64,000 bases of DNA from NCBI GenBank assembly GCA_001898185.1, contig MKTI01000005.1:124001-188000 (forward strand), given 5' to 3'. A program made the position numbers and the translations under genes. Source of the DNA: Cellulomonas sp. 73-145 (GTDB lineage Bacteria; Actinomycetota; Actinomycetes; Actinomycetales; Cellulomonadaceae). Shown piece after piece: positions 51,204 through 60,451 of the stretch. How positions within the stretch are numbered: position 1 is the first letter of the stretch; every line of letters begins with the position of its first letter. Below the pieces are notes generated by a model. The model searched no databases. It was not told where the DNA came from and saw nothing but the letters and a program-made list of their open reading frames with translations.

Positions 51204-54200
51204 GCCTCCACCCGGCTGACCTGGACGGTGAGCTCGTCGCCCGGTCGCACCTCGAACGAGGTCGCCAGCGTCTCGCGGGCGACGAACTCGCGGTGCGCCT
51301 CGACGGCCGGGACCTGGTCGGCCGGCACCTGCAGGCGCAGGTCGATCCGGTCGCTGACCCGCAGGCCGGCCGCCTTGCGCGCGTCCTGCACCGCGCGGAC
51401 CACGTCCCGGGCGTACCCCTCGGCGAGCAGCGCGTCGTCGAGCGCGAGGTCGAGCACGACGAACCCGGCGCCGCCCGGCAGCACCGCCGCCGCGACGTCA
51501 GCACCGGCCGCTCCGTCGACCACGGTCGTCAGGTCGTACTCGGCGGGGAGCAGCGGCACGTCGGTGCCGTCGTCGAGCGTCACCACCACACCGTCCTCGG
51601 TCGCGCGCCACGAGCCGGCCTTGGCGGCGCGGATGGCGGTCTGCACGCCCTTGCCCAGACGCGGGCCGGCCGCACGGGCGTTCACCGCGAGGCGCTGCGT
51701 GATGCCGAACCGGCCGGCCGCGTCCTCGTCGTCGGCCACCAGCTCGACACGCTTGACGTTCAGCTCGGCCGCCACGAGGTCGGTGTACGGCTCAGCCGCC
51801 GCCGGGTCGGCCACCGCGACCGTGAGCGACCGCAGCGGCTGCCGCACGCGCAGCTGGTGCGCCTTGCGCAGGCCCAGCGCCGTCGACACCGCGGAGCGGA
51901 CCTGGTCGACCACGGCCGCCAGGTTCTCGTCGGCACCGTGCCCGCCCGGTACGTGCGTCGGCCAGTCGGTCAGGTGCACCGACCGCTGCCCGGTCAGACC
52001 CCGCCACACCTCCTCGGTCACCAGCGGCGCGAGCGGCGCCATCACGCGGGTGAGCACCTCGAGCGCGGTCCACAGGGTGTCGAACGCGTCGTGGTCCTCC
52101 GCCCAGAACCGGTCGCGCTGCGTGCGGACGTACCAGTTGGTCAGCACGTCGAGGTGCTCGCGCACCAGGGCGCAGGCCGCGGCGATCTCGTAGGAGTCGA
52201 GCGCCGCGGTCACCTGGGCGACCAGCTCGCCGGTGCGGGCCAGCAGGTAGCGGTCCATCACCGGCAGGCCGGCGACCCGCTCGTCGTCCACGGCCCGGGC
52301 GAGGTAGCCCCGCCCCCCGTCGGCCGCACCGGCGTACAGGCTGAAGAAGTAGTACGTGCTCCACAGCGGCAGCACCACCTGGCGCACCGCCTCGCGGATG
52401 TTCTCCTCCGCCACCACGAGGTTGCCCCCGCGCAGCACCGGCGAGCTCATCAGCGACCACCGCACGGCGTCGGAGCCGTAGGTGTCGAACATCTGCATCG
52501 GGTCCGGGAAGTTGCGCAGCGACTTGGACGCCTTGCGGCCGTCGTCGCCCAGCACGATGCCGTGGCAGATCACCGAGGTGAACGCCGGACGGTCGAACAA
52601 CGCCGTGGCCAGGACGTGCAGCAGGTAGAACCAGCCGCGCGTCTGGCCGACGTACTCGACGATGAAGTCGCCCGGGAAGTGGTGCTCGAACCAGTCGGCG
52701 TTCTCGAACGGGTAGTGCACCTGCGCGTACGGCATGGACCCGGAGTCGAACCACACGTCCAGCACGTCCGGGATGCGGCGCATGGTGCTCTGCCCGGTCG
52801 GGTCGTCCGGGTTGGGCCGCGTCAGCTCGTCGATGAACGGCCGGTGCAGGTCCGGCTCACCGGCCTCGTTGCGCGGCAGCCGGCCGAAGTCGGCCTCCAG
52901 CTCGGCGAACGAGCCGTAGACGTCGACGCGCGGGTGCGCCGGGTCGTCGGACACCCACACCGGGATCGGCGTGCCCCAGTACCGGTTGCGGGACACCGAC
53001 CAGTCGCGGGCGCCCTCGAGCCACTTGCCGAACTGGCCGTCGCGGATGTGCTCCGGCGTCCACGCGATCTGCTGGTTCAGCTCGATCATCCGGTCACGGA
53101 ACTGGGTCACCCTGACGAACCAGGAGGAGACGGCCTTGTAGATCAACGGGTTCCGGCAGCGCCAGCAGTGCGGGTAGGAGTGCACGTAGGACGCCTGGCG
53201 CAGCAGCCGGCCGTCCTCGCGCAGCCGCCGGATGATCGGCATGTTCGCCTCGAACACCTGCTGGCCCTCGAAGTCGGGCACCACGGCGGTGAACCTGCCG
53301 GCGTCGTCCACGGACAGCAGCGTGGGGATGCCCGCGGCGTCGCAGGCACCCTGGTCGACCTCGCCGTAGGCGGGTGCCAGGTGCACGATGCCGGTGCCGT
53401 CCTCGGTGGTGACGAAGTCGCCGACCAGCACCTGCCAGGCGTCCTGCGTGCCGTACTTCTCGGTGTCCGCGAAGTAGTCGAACAACCGCTCGTAGCGCAG
53501 GCCGGCCAGCTCGGCGCCGGGGACCTCGCGGGTCACCGCGGCCATAGCCTCGTCGGGGGCCGCGTAGCCGAGGTCCTTGGCGTAGCCCGGCAGCAGGTCG
53601 CGCGCCAGGAGGAAGGGACCGGTGCCGGCGGAGGTCCCCGCGGGGCCGGCCGGGACGACGACGTACGTGATGTCGGCGCCGACCGCCAGCGCCTCGTTCG
53701 TGGGAAGCGTCCACGGCGTCGTCGTCCACGCGACCGCCCGCACACCGGCCAGGCCGAGAGCCTCCGCCCGCTCCCCGACCAGGGGGAACGTGACGGTGAC
53801 GGTCTGGTCCTGACGCTCCCGGTAGACGTCCGCGTCCATGCCGAGCTCGTGGTTGGACAGCGGCGTCTCGTCGCGCCAGCAGTACGGCAGCACGCGGTAG
53901 CCGGAGTACGCCAGCCCCTTGTCGTACAGCTGCTTGAACGCCCAGATCACCGACTCCATGAACGTCGGGTCGAGCGTCTTGTAGTCGTGCTCGAAGTCCA
54001 CCCAGCGGGCCTGGCGGGTGACGTAGTCCTCCCACTCGTGGGTGTACGTCAGCACCGACTCGCGGCAGGCCGCGTTGAACGCCGCGATCCCCATCTCCTC
54101 GATCTGCGACTTGTCCGTGATGCCGAGGATCCGCTCGGCCTCCAGCTCCGCCGGCAGGCCGTGGGTGTCCCAGCCGAACCGGCGCTCCACGCGGTGACCG

Positions 54201-54487
54201 CGCATCGTCTGGTAGCGCGGCACGACGTCCTTGACGTAGCCCGTCAGCAGGTGGCCGTAGTGCGGCAGGCCGTTGGCGAACGGCGGGCCGTCGTAGAAGA
54301 CGAACTCGTTGCTGCCGTCGGGACCGGCCTCACGCGCGTCGACCGAGGCGGCGAACGTGCCGTCGGCCTTCCAGTAGGCGAGCACGTCCTGCTCGAGCGC
54401 GGGCAGGTCCGGGGAGGCGGGCACGCCCTGGGGCTCGGACTGGGGGGACGGCGCGGACGGCGCGGGACGGTGCAGCGGATACGCCAC
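51200..54487 (-). CDS. ileS: Isoleucyl-tRNA synthetase, eukaryotic-like type (IleS2)
   Basis: A 1095-residue class I synthetase. The HIGH motif is [17 protein letters not shown]. The KMSKS loop is present as [14 protein letters not shown] (Ala replaces Met). The CP1 editing domain (about 190-400) includes [17 protein letters not shown]. Sequence around [22 protein letters not shown] and the long C-terminus without the Zn-finger of type 1 point to the eukaryotic-like IleS2 class, which is usually mupirocin-insensitive. GTG 54487 follows AGGAGAG. Expression is controlled by an upstream T-box. Confidence 0.94.
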   Translation of the reverse strand: MAYPLHRPAPSAPSPQSEPQGVPASPDLPALEQDVLAYWKADGTFAASVDAREAGPDGSNEFVFYDGPPFANGLPHYGHLLTGYVKDVVPRYQTMRGHRVERRFGWDTHGLPAELEAERILGITDKSQIEEMGIAAFNAACRESVLTYTHEWEDYVTRQARWVDFEHDYKTLDPTFMESVIWAFKQLYDKGLAYSGYRVLPYCWRDETPLSNHELGMDADVYRERQDQTVTVTFPLVGERAEALGLAGVRAVAWTTTPWTLPTNEALAVGADITYVVVPAGPAGTSAGTGPFLLARDLLPGYAKDLGYAAPDEAMAAVTREVPGAELAGLRYERLFDYFADTEKYGTQDAWQVLVGDFVTTEDGTGIVHLAPAYGEVDQGACDAAGIPTLLSVDDAGRFTAVVPDFEGQQVFEANMPIIRRLREDGRLLRQASYVHSYPHCWRCRNPLIYKAVSSWFVRVTQFRDRMIELNQQIAWTPEHIRDGQFGKWLEGARDWSVSRNRYWGTPIPVWVSDDPAHPRVDVYGSFAELEADFGRLPRNEAGEPDLHRPFIDELTRPNPDDPTGQSTMRRIPDVLDVWFDSGSMPYAQVHYPFENADWFEHHFPGDFIVEYVGQTRGWFYLLHVLATALFDRPAFTSVICHGIVLGDDGRKASKSLRNFPDPMQMFDTYGSDAVRWSLMSSPVLRGGNLVVAEENIREAVRQVVLPLWSTYYFFSLYAGAADGGRGYLARAVDDERVAGLPVMDRYLLARTGELVAQVTAALDSYEIAAACALVREHLDVLTNWYVRTQRDRFWAEDHDAFDTLWTALEVLTRVMAPLAPLVTEEVWRGLTGQRSVHLTDWPTHVPGGHGADENLAAVVDQVRSAVSTALGLRKAHQLRVRQPLRSLTVAVADPAAAEPYTDLVAAELNVKRVELVADDEDAAGRFGITQRLAVNARAAGPRLGKGVQTAIRAAKAGSWRATEDGVVVTLDDGTDVPLLPAEYDLTTVVDGAAGADVAAAVLPGGAGFVVLDLALDDALLAEGYARDVVRAVQDARKAAGLRVSDRIDLRLQVPADQVPAVEAHREFVARETLATSFEVRPGDELTVQVSRVEA

Positions 54488-54741
54488 GGCGAGACTCTCC
54501 TGGTTGCACGCACCCGGGCGGGTGCGGACGACTCCTGGTCACGAGGACGACGACGTCCGGACCGGCCGGACGACACCGCGGTACCACCTCGTTTGCCGGG
54601 CCCCGAGGGGTCCGGCCGCTCGCCTGCGGCTGTGACGGGCCTGCCCCGTCCGGTTCTACTGGGGGCCGCGGTGCTGCTGCGGACCTGTTCTTCCGGAGGC
54701 TCGCCGGTGATGGCCGGGTCGACGCCTGTGCCCCGAGTGTA
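54488..54741 (-). promoter_or_regulatory. T-box riboswitch leader of ileS
   Basis: On the minus strand the T-box sequence GAGGTGGTACCGCGG (complement of about 54576-54590) is followed by GTGTCGTCC, the standard antisequestrator core that pairs with an uncharged tRNA CCA end. An isoleucine specifier ATC lies in GGCCATCACCGG (54709-54711). No poly-U terminator follows, so control is probably translational, as known for actinobacterial ileS T-boxes: the ribosome site AGGAGAG lies just downstream. A -10-like TACACT (54736-54741) may be the promoter. Confidence 0.85.
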
Positions 54742-54830
54742 TGACGAGCCTGCGCGGGTGAGGCGCGCGACCTGCTGGCGCGGCCGGCCCGGGCCGTCGG
54801 GCACCTCAGGGCCGCTGAGACAATCGTGGG

Positions 54831-55544
54831 ATGAGGCCCGCACCGCTCGTCCTGCTCGACCTCGACGGCACCCTGACGGACTCGGCCCCCGGGATCGTGG
54901 CGTCGGCGCAGGCGGCCTACGCCGACCTCGAGCTGCCGACCCCCGACGCCGCGACGCTGCGCACCTTCGTCGGGCCGCCGATCGCCGGGTCGTTCCTGGC
55001 GCACGGGGTGCCGCCCGAGCGCGTCGCCGAGGCGATCGCCGCGTACCGGCGGTACTTCCGGGCCGGCGGCATGTACGACAACGCGGTGTTCGAGGGCGTG
55101 CCGGAGGCGCTGCGCGGGCTGCGCGCCGCCGGTGCCCGGCTTCTCGTCGCCACGTCGAAGCCGACGGTGTTCGCCCGGCCGATCGTCGAGCACTTCGGTC
55201 TCGCGGAGCTGCTGGACGGGGTGTTCGGGGCTCCGCCGGACGACCTGCCGTCGTCGAAGGCCACCGTGATCGCCGAGGCGCTCGCCTCGCTCGGGCCCGA
55301 CGGCTACGACCCGGCCAGCACGCTGATGGTGGGCGACCGGGAGCACGACGTCATCGGCGCCCGTGCGCACGGCATCGACACGCTCGGGGTCGCGTGGGGG
55401 TACGCCGTTCCGGGCGAGCTGCTGGGTGCCGGGGCCGTGGCCGTGCTGGACGGCCCCGCCGAGCTTGTGCCCGCGGTGGCGGACCGCCTGCCGCTCACCC
55501 CGCAGAAGGTGCGACCGGAGGCTGCGCCGACCACGGGAAGGTGA
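54831..55544 (+). CDS. gph: HAD-family phosphatase (phosphoglycolate phosphatase-like)
   Basis: A 237-residue HAD hydrolase. Motif I LLDLDGTLTDS (nucleophile Asp), motif II VATSKPT, motif III Lys in LPSSKATVI, motif IV MVGDREHDVIGA. It resembles Gph/PpaX phosphatases, but the substrate is uncertain. GACAAT with a 6-nt gap precedes ATG 54831. It is divergent from ileS and its last 50 nt overlap the convergent phosphoribosyltransferase gene. Confidence 0.88.
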   Translation: MRPAPLVLLDLDGTLTDSAPGIVASAQAAYADLELPTPDAATLRTFVGPPIAGSFLAHGVPPERVAEAIAAYRRYFRAGGMYDNAVFEGVPEALRGLRAAGARLLVATSKPTVFARPIVEHFGLAELLDGVFGAPPDDLPSSKATVIAEALASLGPDGYDPASTLMVGDREHDVIGARAHGIDTLGVAWGYAVPGELLGAGAVAVLDGPAELVPAVADRLPLTPQKVRPEAAPTTGR

Positions 55545-56022
55545 TCCACCGGTCGGTGCGCCGCCACACGTAGTCCGGGTCGACGACCGATCGAGGCTTG
55601 GCGTACAGCACCGCGGTGCGCGCCTCGTCGCAGTGCTCGGCCACCAGCCGCTGCACCAGCGCCAGCGTCTCCCCCGTGTCGGCCACGTCGTCGACGACGA
55701 GCGCCCGCAGGCCGTGCAGCGCCGACGTGTCCAGCAGCGGAGGGAGCACGGCCGGCTCCGCCAGCCGCTCGTCGACCCCCGTGTAGAACTCGACGTTCAG
55801 CGTGCCGACCGCCTTGGTGCCCAGCGCGTAGGCGAGGGCGCCACCGGGCGGCAGCCCGCCGCGTGCCACCGCCACCACGACGTCCGGCCGGAAACCGGAG
55901 TCGACCACCGCCTGGGCCAGCTCGCGGACCGCGGTGCCGAACAGCTCCCAGCCGAGCACCTCGCGGGCGTCCACCAGCTCGGCACCGGACTCGTCTGCCT
56001 GGGTCGGGCGACCGATCGTCAT
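55495..56022 (-). CDS. Phosphoribosyltransferase (xanthine/purine PRT-like)
   Basis: A 175-residue type I PRTase. The PRPP motif is ALVVDDVADTGETLAL (about 112-127). VVVAVARGGLPPGGALAYALG forms the PPi loop. The C-terminal DYVWRRTDRWITFPW is typical of xanthine-guanine PRT-like proteins. The exact base is not decidable. TACCCT with a 6-nt gap precedes ATG 56022. The 3' end overlaps the HAD gene by 50 nt on the opposite strand. Confidence 0.87.
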   Translation of the reverse strand: MTIGRPTQADESGAELVDAREVLGWELFGTAVRELAQAVVDSGFRPDVVVAVARGGLPPGGALAYALGTKAVGTLNVEFYTGVDERLAEPAVLPPLLDTSALHGLRALVVDDVADTGETLALVQRLVAEHCDEARTAVLYAKPRSVVDPDYVWRRTDRWITFPWSAQPPVAPSAG

Positions 56023-56028
56023 CGGCAC

Positions 56029-56034
56029 AGGGTA
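56029..56034 (-). promoter_or_regulatory. -10 hexamer of a leaderless PRTase promoter
   Basis: TACCCT ends 6 nt before ATG 56022; no ribosome-binding site is visible. Confidence 0.5.
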
Positions 56035-56124
56035 GGGGCGCCGCGTTGCCACCAGGTTGCGCACCGGCGGAGGCCCTGCGCCCTCGGCGCGCGGGTGCGC
56101 ACAGCCGGTGCGATCCTGCGATCC

Positions 56125-56898
56125 ATGGACCACACCGTGCGCGCGTCGGCCGTCCGGGCCGGCAACCACCCCGTGCTCGAGAACGGCGCCCGCCTGGGCT
56201 ACGCGGCAAGCGGGGTGCTGCACCTGCTGCTGGGCTGGCTCGCCCTGCAGCTCGCCCTGGGCCACGCGGCCACGGCGGACCAGAACGGCGCGCTCGCAGC
56301 CCTCGCCAGCACCGGCATCGGCAAGGCGCTGCTGTGGGTGCTGCTGGCCGGGTTCATCCTGCTCGGCGTCTGGCAGGTGGCCGAGGCGATCGGCCGGTAC
56401 GGCAAGCAGCGGATCAAGCCGGCCGCCAAGGCCGTGGTGTACCTGGCGCTCGCCTGGACCACGTTCAGCGTGCTGCGCGGTTCTGGGGCGTCCGGCAACC
56501 AGCAGTCCTCGGGCACGGCCGCCCGCCTGATGACCTACCCCGCCGGCCGGCTGCTGGTCGGTGCGATCGGCGTGCTGGTGGTCGTCGTCGGCGTCTACCA
56601 CGTCGTCAAGGGCTGGAAGAAGAAGTTCCTCACCGACCTGCGCGAGCACCCCAACGGTGGCGTCGTGCTCGCCGGACGCATCGGGTACGTGGCCAAGGGC
56701 ATCGCGCTCGCCCTGGTGGGCGGCCTGTTCGTCTCGGCGGCGCTCACGGCGGACCCGACCAAGGCCAAGGGCCTGGACGGCGCGCTGCGCAGCCTGCTGG
56801 CGCTACCCCTGGGACGGGTGCTGCTGATCCTCGTGGCGGTGGGCCTGGCGGCGTACGGCATCTACTCCTTCGCCCGCGCGCGGTACGCCCGCGTCTGA
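56125..56898 (+). CDS. DUF1206 membrane protein
   Basis: A 257-residue protein of six membrane helices organised as three similar two-helix units, each opening with a Gly-Tyr/Arg segment (ARLGYAASGVLHLLLGWLAL; the segment before MTYPAGRLLVGAIGV; GRIGYVAKGIALALVGG). This is the DUF1206 arrangement; function unknown. GATCCT with a 7-nt gap precedes ATG 56125. Its last 96 nt overlap the convergent PAP2 gene. Confidence 0.88.
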   Translation: MDHTVRASAVRAGNHPVLENGARLGYAASGVLHLLLGWLALQLALGHAATADQNGALAALASTGIGKALLWVLLAGFILLGVWQVAEAIGRYGKQRIKPAAKAVVYLALAWTTFSVLRGSGASGNQQSSGTAARLMTYPAGRLLVGAIGVLVVVVGVYHVVKGWKKKFLTDLREHPNGGVVLAGRIGYVAKGIALALVGGLFVSAALTADPTKAKGLDGALRSLLALPLGRVLLILVAVGLAAYGIYSFARARYARV

Positions 56899-57783
56899 GG
56901 CTGCCACCGGCGCTGCGGACGCGGGAGGTGCCGACGTGGGCGCGGCTGCATGCCGCCCGGTCCGCAGGGGCGCCGGCCCGGACGCCGGCGTGAACGCCGA
57001 CGTGGGCGAGCTTGGCGTCGGCGAGCCCACGGGCGGCGTCAGCTCCGGGGTGAACCGGCCGTGCCCGGTGCGGTCAGGGCCGTCGTCGACCGGCGCCGCC
57101 CTCCCGGTGTCCCGGCGCAGGTACCCGTACGCGAGGGCCGCGCAGACGGCACCGTTGAGGAACCCGGCCGCGACGTCGGTGGCGCTGTGCATGCCGCGGT
57201 ACATCCGCGAGTACGCCACCGCGAACGGCACCAGCGCACAGAGCACGGTCACCAGCACCCGGACCCAGGTGCTGCGGATCCGCTGCGCCAGCAGCGCGAG
57301 GCTGAACCACAAGGCGGTCGACGCGCCGGTGTGCCCGCTGGGATAGCTCGACGTGGGCGGTGCCTGGTCGAGGTGCGGGACGTCGGGGCGCGGCCGCCCG
57401 ACGATGAGCGACGTGCTCAGGAACACGGCGAGCTCGAGCAGGACCGCGATCGCGGGCACGACGGCGGACCACCACTGGCGCGTCGCCCACCACAGCAGCA
57501 GGACGGCGAGCAGCGTGCAGACGGCGATGACGCCCGTGCTGCCCGTGAGCGAGCCGTAGCGCGTCAGCGTGTTCATCAGCGGCGTCCGGCCGTCGGCGAG
57601 CGCCTGGCTCAGGGCGCGCTCCGACGGCACGCCGTGCAGCGGTCCGGCCAGCACCAGACCCAGGCCGAGCACCACGCCGAACAGCAGGACGGCCGGCAGC
57701 GCGGCACGGACCAGCGCGTCGCGGGCGGCCTCCCGGACGGTCGGCGCGGACCGGTCGGCGTCGTACCGGGTCAGGGCGCTCAT
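56803..57783 (-). CDS. PAP2 superfamily membrane phosphatase with disordered tail
   Basis: A 326-residue PAP2 lipid-phosphatase-type protein with about six membrane helices. Motifs: SLIVGRPRP (Ser at the usual Lys position), YPSGHTGAST and AYSRMYRGMHSATDVAAG. After residue 225 comes a Ser/Pro/Ala/His-rich tail of about 100 residues, whose last third is antisense to the DUF1206 gene. The ATG overlaps the stop of the next PAP2 gene (TGATG). Confidence 0.85.
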   Translation of the reverse strand: MSALTRYDADRSAPTVREAARDALVRAALPAVLLFGVVLGLGLVLAGPLHGVPSERALSQALADGRTPLMNTLTRYGSLTGSTGVIAVCTLLAVLLLWWATRQWWSAVVPAIAVLLELAVFLSTSLIVGRPRPDVPHLDQAPPTSSYPSGHTGASTALWFSLALLAQRIRSTWVRVLVTVLCALVPFAVAYSRMYRGMHSATDVAAGFLNGAVCAALAYGYLRRDTGRAAPVDDGPDRTGHGRFTPELTPPVGSPTPSSPTSAFTPASGPAPLRTGRHAAAPTSAPPASAAPVAASDAGVPRAGEGVDAVRRQAHRHEDQQHPSQG

Positions 57784-58499
57784 CAGGGCTCCTCGGGGGA
57801 CGGTGGGGCGGTGGAGGGGTGGTCGACCGAGGGTTCGTCGGGCGCAGCGGGACCACGGCCGAGGTAGCCGAGCGCCGAGCCTGCCGCGACGGCGGCCCCG
57901 AGCAGGTAGCCGCCCAGCACGTCGGACGGGAAGTGGGCGCCGAGCATCACCCGGTCCACGCCGATCAGCAGCACCGCCGCCACCGCGAGCACCACGCCGG
58001 TCGCACGTCCTCGGCGACGCAGCTGCGGCCAGAGCAGCACCAGCAGGACGATCGCGGCGACGGTCGTGTTGGTGGCGTGGCCGGACGGGAAGCTGTACCC
58101 CGGGGCGTGGTCCACGGCGTGCTCGACGACGGGCCGTGCGCGACCCACCAGGGCCTTGACCCCGTTGCCCAGCCCCCAGCCCAGCAGCACCGTGACGATC
58201 GCCCACAACGCCCGCGTGCCGAGGCTCCGACGCCGCCACGCCCACACGCAGACCAGGGCGACGGCGAGGTTCACCCAGGGCGGCTGGAACGCTGCCTGCC
58301 CGGCGAGCAGCACCGAGCGCAGGGTCGCGTCCGTCTGGGCGAGTGGTGTCGCGGCGCTGATGGCGGCGTCGTCCAGCCGCACCACGTCCGGCACGCCTAC
58401 CCGGACCACGAAGGCGAGCGCGGCGGCGGGGATGCTGAACGCCAGCGACAGCCCCACAGCACGCAGCAGCCGCCTGCGGCGGGACACCGTGGCCTTCAT
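57783..58499 (-). CDS. PAP2 superfamily membrane phosphatase
   Basis: A 238-residue PAP2 phosphatase with the full motif set: KALVGRARP, FPSGHATNTT and DRVMLGAHFPSDVLGG (Asp replaces the usual Ser before Arg). It has six membrane helices and a short acidic tail. Coupled to the downstream PAP2 gene by TGATG, the pair may act on undecaprenyl- or phospholipid-phosphates. TAGCGT with a 6-nt gap precedes ATG 58499. Confidence 0.87.
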   Translation of the reverse strand: MKATVSRRRRLLRAVGLSLAFSIPAAALAFVVRVGVPDVVRLDDAAISAATPLAQTDATLRSVLLAGQAAFQPPWVNLAVALVCVWAWRRRSLGTRALWAIVTVLLGWGLGNGVKALVGRARPVVEHAVDHAPGYSFPSGHATNTTVAAIVLLVLLWPQLRRRGRATGVVLAVAAVLLIGVDRVMLGAHFPSDVLGGYLLGAAVAAGSALGYLGRGPAAPDEPSVDHPSTAPPSPEEP

Positions 58500-58505
58500 G
58501 CCTGC

Positions 58506-58511
58506 ACGCTA
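58506..58511 (-). promoter_or_regulatory. -10 hexamer of a leaderless PAP2 operon promoter
   Basis: TAGCGT ends 6 nt before ATG 58499. Confidence 0.5.
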
Positions 58512-58639
58512 GGGGTGGCGCCCGACGACCGCGCGTCGAGCCGTGCGCAACGGGTGACGACTGCAGGTGGCCGGTCCCCGCGCAGGTCGAGCGGGGTCTC
58601 CGACCCGCAGCTCGGTTCCGAAGATCGCGGGCGCAGACG

Positions 58640-59557
58640 TCAGCAGGCGAGGATGTCGATCCTCCAGCCGGTACCGGGCGTGTAGACGGCCGTGAACGAG
58701 AGGCCGCCGCCGACGCCTCCGGACCCGGCGGACGCCTCCGGGAGGATCGCGCCGGTCCGCGTCGTGGCGGACGCCGGCGCCTGGTCCCAGACGATGGTCG
58801 ACACCTCGGTCTGCACAAAGCCGCCGCAGGCGCCGCAGCCACGGTTACGCAAGACGATCTCCATCAGCCGCACGTCGACCTCGGCCCGCGCGAGCGAGGC
58901 CGGGTTCACCGTCGGCAGTGGTGGTGTCGATCCCGCGGCGGTCACCACGCCCGCGAGGTCCGCATCGAAGCGTTGCGCTGCGACGGTGCCGTTGCCGAGG
59001 CACAGCACCATGTCCTCGCCCTCCGCCCGGGCCGTCGTCCCCTCAGGCGGGATGCGCGGGTACGTCCTGTCCGCGAAACGGAAGGGGCTCATCGCCAGCG
59101 TGCGGGAGGCGAGGTCGCTGTAGGTGGTCAGCACCCGCCGCATCAGCTCGCGAGGTAGGCCGCCCGGGATGGCCGACCCGACGGCACCGAGGTCGAGTCC
59201 CTGCACCGCCGCGGCCGTCGACCGGTCGACCACGACGGCGTCGGCGTGGATATCCGTGTTGATCAGGGCCGCTGCGGCATGCAGCCGCCTGTCGAGGTCA
59301 CGCGCTGCGTCGACGAAGGGGGCGAGGTCGCCCTGCGCCGAGGCGCTCGTCAGGGGCGCCCTCGACGGCAGCGGCGTCTGCGGCGTCGAGGACGGGGCCG
59401 ACGACGACGGCGCCTCGACGGTGGGCGGCGCCGATGACGAACCGGGCACGCCGGACGGTGACGGGGTCGGCGCGCCGGGGGATGCTCCCGAGCAGGCACC
59501 GACCCCCAGAACGAGGAGGAACGTCAGACAGACCCAGCCCCTGCGCAGCCGGCACAT
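58640..59557 (-). CDS. Lipoprotein of unknown function
   Basis: A 305-residue predicted lipoprotein. The signal (residues 1-21) ends in the lipobox VGAC with Cys22. A Ser/Pro/Thr-rich linker (about 23-75) leads to a globular domain not recognised by family. It contains a Cys pair in NRGCGACGGF, a further Cys in VLCLGNGT and a C-terminal Cys, which may form disulfides outside the membrane. ATG 59557 has GGGAG upstream. It is divergent from the MerR remnant. Confidence 0.75.
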   Translation of the reverse strand: MCRLRRGWVCLTFLLVLGVGACSGASPGAPTPSPSGVPGSSSAPPTVEAPSSSAPSSTPQTPLPSRAPLTSASAQGDLAPFVDAARDLDRRLHAAAALINTDIHADAVVVDRSTAAAVQGLDLGAVGSAIPGGLPRELMRRVLTTYSDLASRTLAMSPFRFADRTYPRIPPEGTTARAEGEDMVLCLGNGTVAAQRFDADLAGVVTAAGSTPPLPTVNPASLARAEVDVRLMEIVLRNRGCGACGGFVQTEVSTIVWDQAPASATTRTGAILPEASAGSGGVGGGLSFTAVYTPGTGWRIDILAC

Positions 59558-59689
59558 GGTGCAGCTCCCTGCGAGGCCGGGCGCCACCGACGGGCACCGG
59601 CCCGCTACTCGACCATCGAACCGCGCGAGGCCTGGGCGCCAGGGCACGAGGTCCCAACCTGGCCGTTGCGTGTCGCCACCCAACGGTGC

Positions 59690-59720
59690 TTGACGTTGAC
59701 GCAGCGTCAACGCCTACCGT
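59690..59720 (+). promoter_or_regulatory. MerR-type promoter with 19-bp spacer and dyad operator
   Basis: TTGACG (-35, 59690-59695) and TACCGT (-10, 59715-59720) are separated by 19 bp, the overlong spacer typical of MerR-activated promoters. The spacer region holds a perfect dyad GTTGACGC-A-GCGTCAAC (59695-59711). Confidence 0.7.
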
Positions 59721-59769
59721 CGAGCAGGTTCGACGACAGGCGGCCTGACCAGGCCTTCCACCGCGAGAG

Positions 59770-60390
59770 GTGCTGCGGCTGCAGCGGATCCTCTTGCTGC
59801 GCGAGCTGGGGCTCGGGCTGACCGAGGTGCGCCGGGTGCTCGAGCGTGAGGTCGACGACGTGGCGGCGCTGCGTCGCCACCTCGCCGTGCTGCGCGCGGA
59901 GCAGGAGCGCCTCGCGCGGCAGATCGCCTCCGTCGAACGGACCGTCACGGCACGAGAGGCAGGAGAGGCACTGATGAGCGAGCAGATGTTCGACGGGTTC
60001 GACCACACGGTCTACCGCGAGGAGGTGGAGCAGCGCTGGGGCGTGGCCGCCTACGAGGAGTCCGACCGCTGGTGGCGGGGGCTCGGCGAGGAGGGGCGGG
60101 CCGCCTGGCAGACCCGGCAGGCGGCGCTGCAGGCGGACTGGCGCGCGGCGGCGGAGCGGGGCGTGGAGCCGGGCTCCGAGGAGGCGCAGCTGCTGGCCGC
60201 CCGGCACGTGGCGTGGCTGGCGGACGTGCCGGGGACCCCGGGTCACGGCGGCACCCCGGTGCGCGCCTACATCGAGGGGCTGGCCGACATGTACGTCGCC
60301 GACCCGCGGTTCGCGGCGCACTACGGCGGGCAGCACGGCGCCGAGCTGGTGCGCGACGCGCTGCACAGGTACGCCGAGCAGCACCTCTGA
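59770..60390 (+). CDS. TipAS-domain MerR-family regulator lacking its HTH (5'-truncated)
   Basis: A 206-residue frame beginning VLRLQRILLLRELGLGLTEVRRVL, the last part of a MerR DNA-binding domain. It continues through the dimerisation coiled coil (to about residue 65) and a TipAS ligand-binding domain (about 75-206, with MFDGFDHTVYREEVEQRWG). The helix-turn-helix that should precede it, about 45 residues, is missing: only 49 nt separate the -10 from this frame, and they contain stops. It may be a pseudogene, or it may express a TipAS-only drug-binding protein. The GTG start lacks a good ribosome site. Confidence 0.7.
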   Translation: MLRLQRILLLRELGLGLTEVRRVLEREVDDVAALRRHLAVLRAEQERLARQIASVERTVTAREAGEALMSEQMFDGFDHTVYREEVEQRWGVAAYEESDRWWRGLGEEGRAAWQTRQAALQADWRAAAERGVEPGSEEAQLLAARHVAWLADVPGTPGHGGTPVRAYIEGLADMYVADPRFAAHYGGQHGAELVRDALHRYAEQHL

Positions 60391-60396
60391 CAGGAC

Positions 60397-60442
60397 GGCG
60401 CCGGTTGCCGTCACCGGGCACCTGGTGACGGCCACCGGCGCC
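60397..60442. terminator. Strong bidirectional terminator
   Basis: A 19-position stem with one mismatch (GGCGCCGGT-T-GCCGTCACC paired with GGTGACGGC-C-ACCGGCGCC) and an 8-nt loop lies between the convergent MerR remnant and the S26 peptidase gene. Confidence 0.8.
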
Positions 60443-60451
60443 GGTCCCGGA

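Noticed and set aside
59695..59711. A second Crp/Fnr box (TTGAC...GTCAA) upstream of the MerR remnant
   Set aside because: Spacing is 5 nt, not 4, and the dyad lies exactly between -35 and -10 elements with a 19-bp spacer, which fits a MerR operator.
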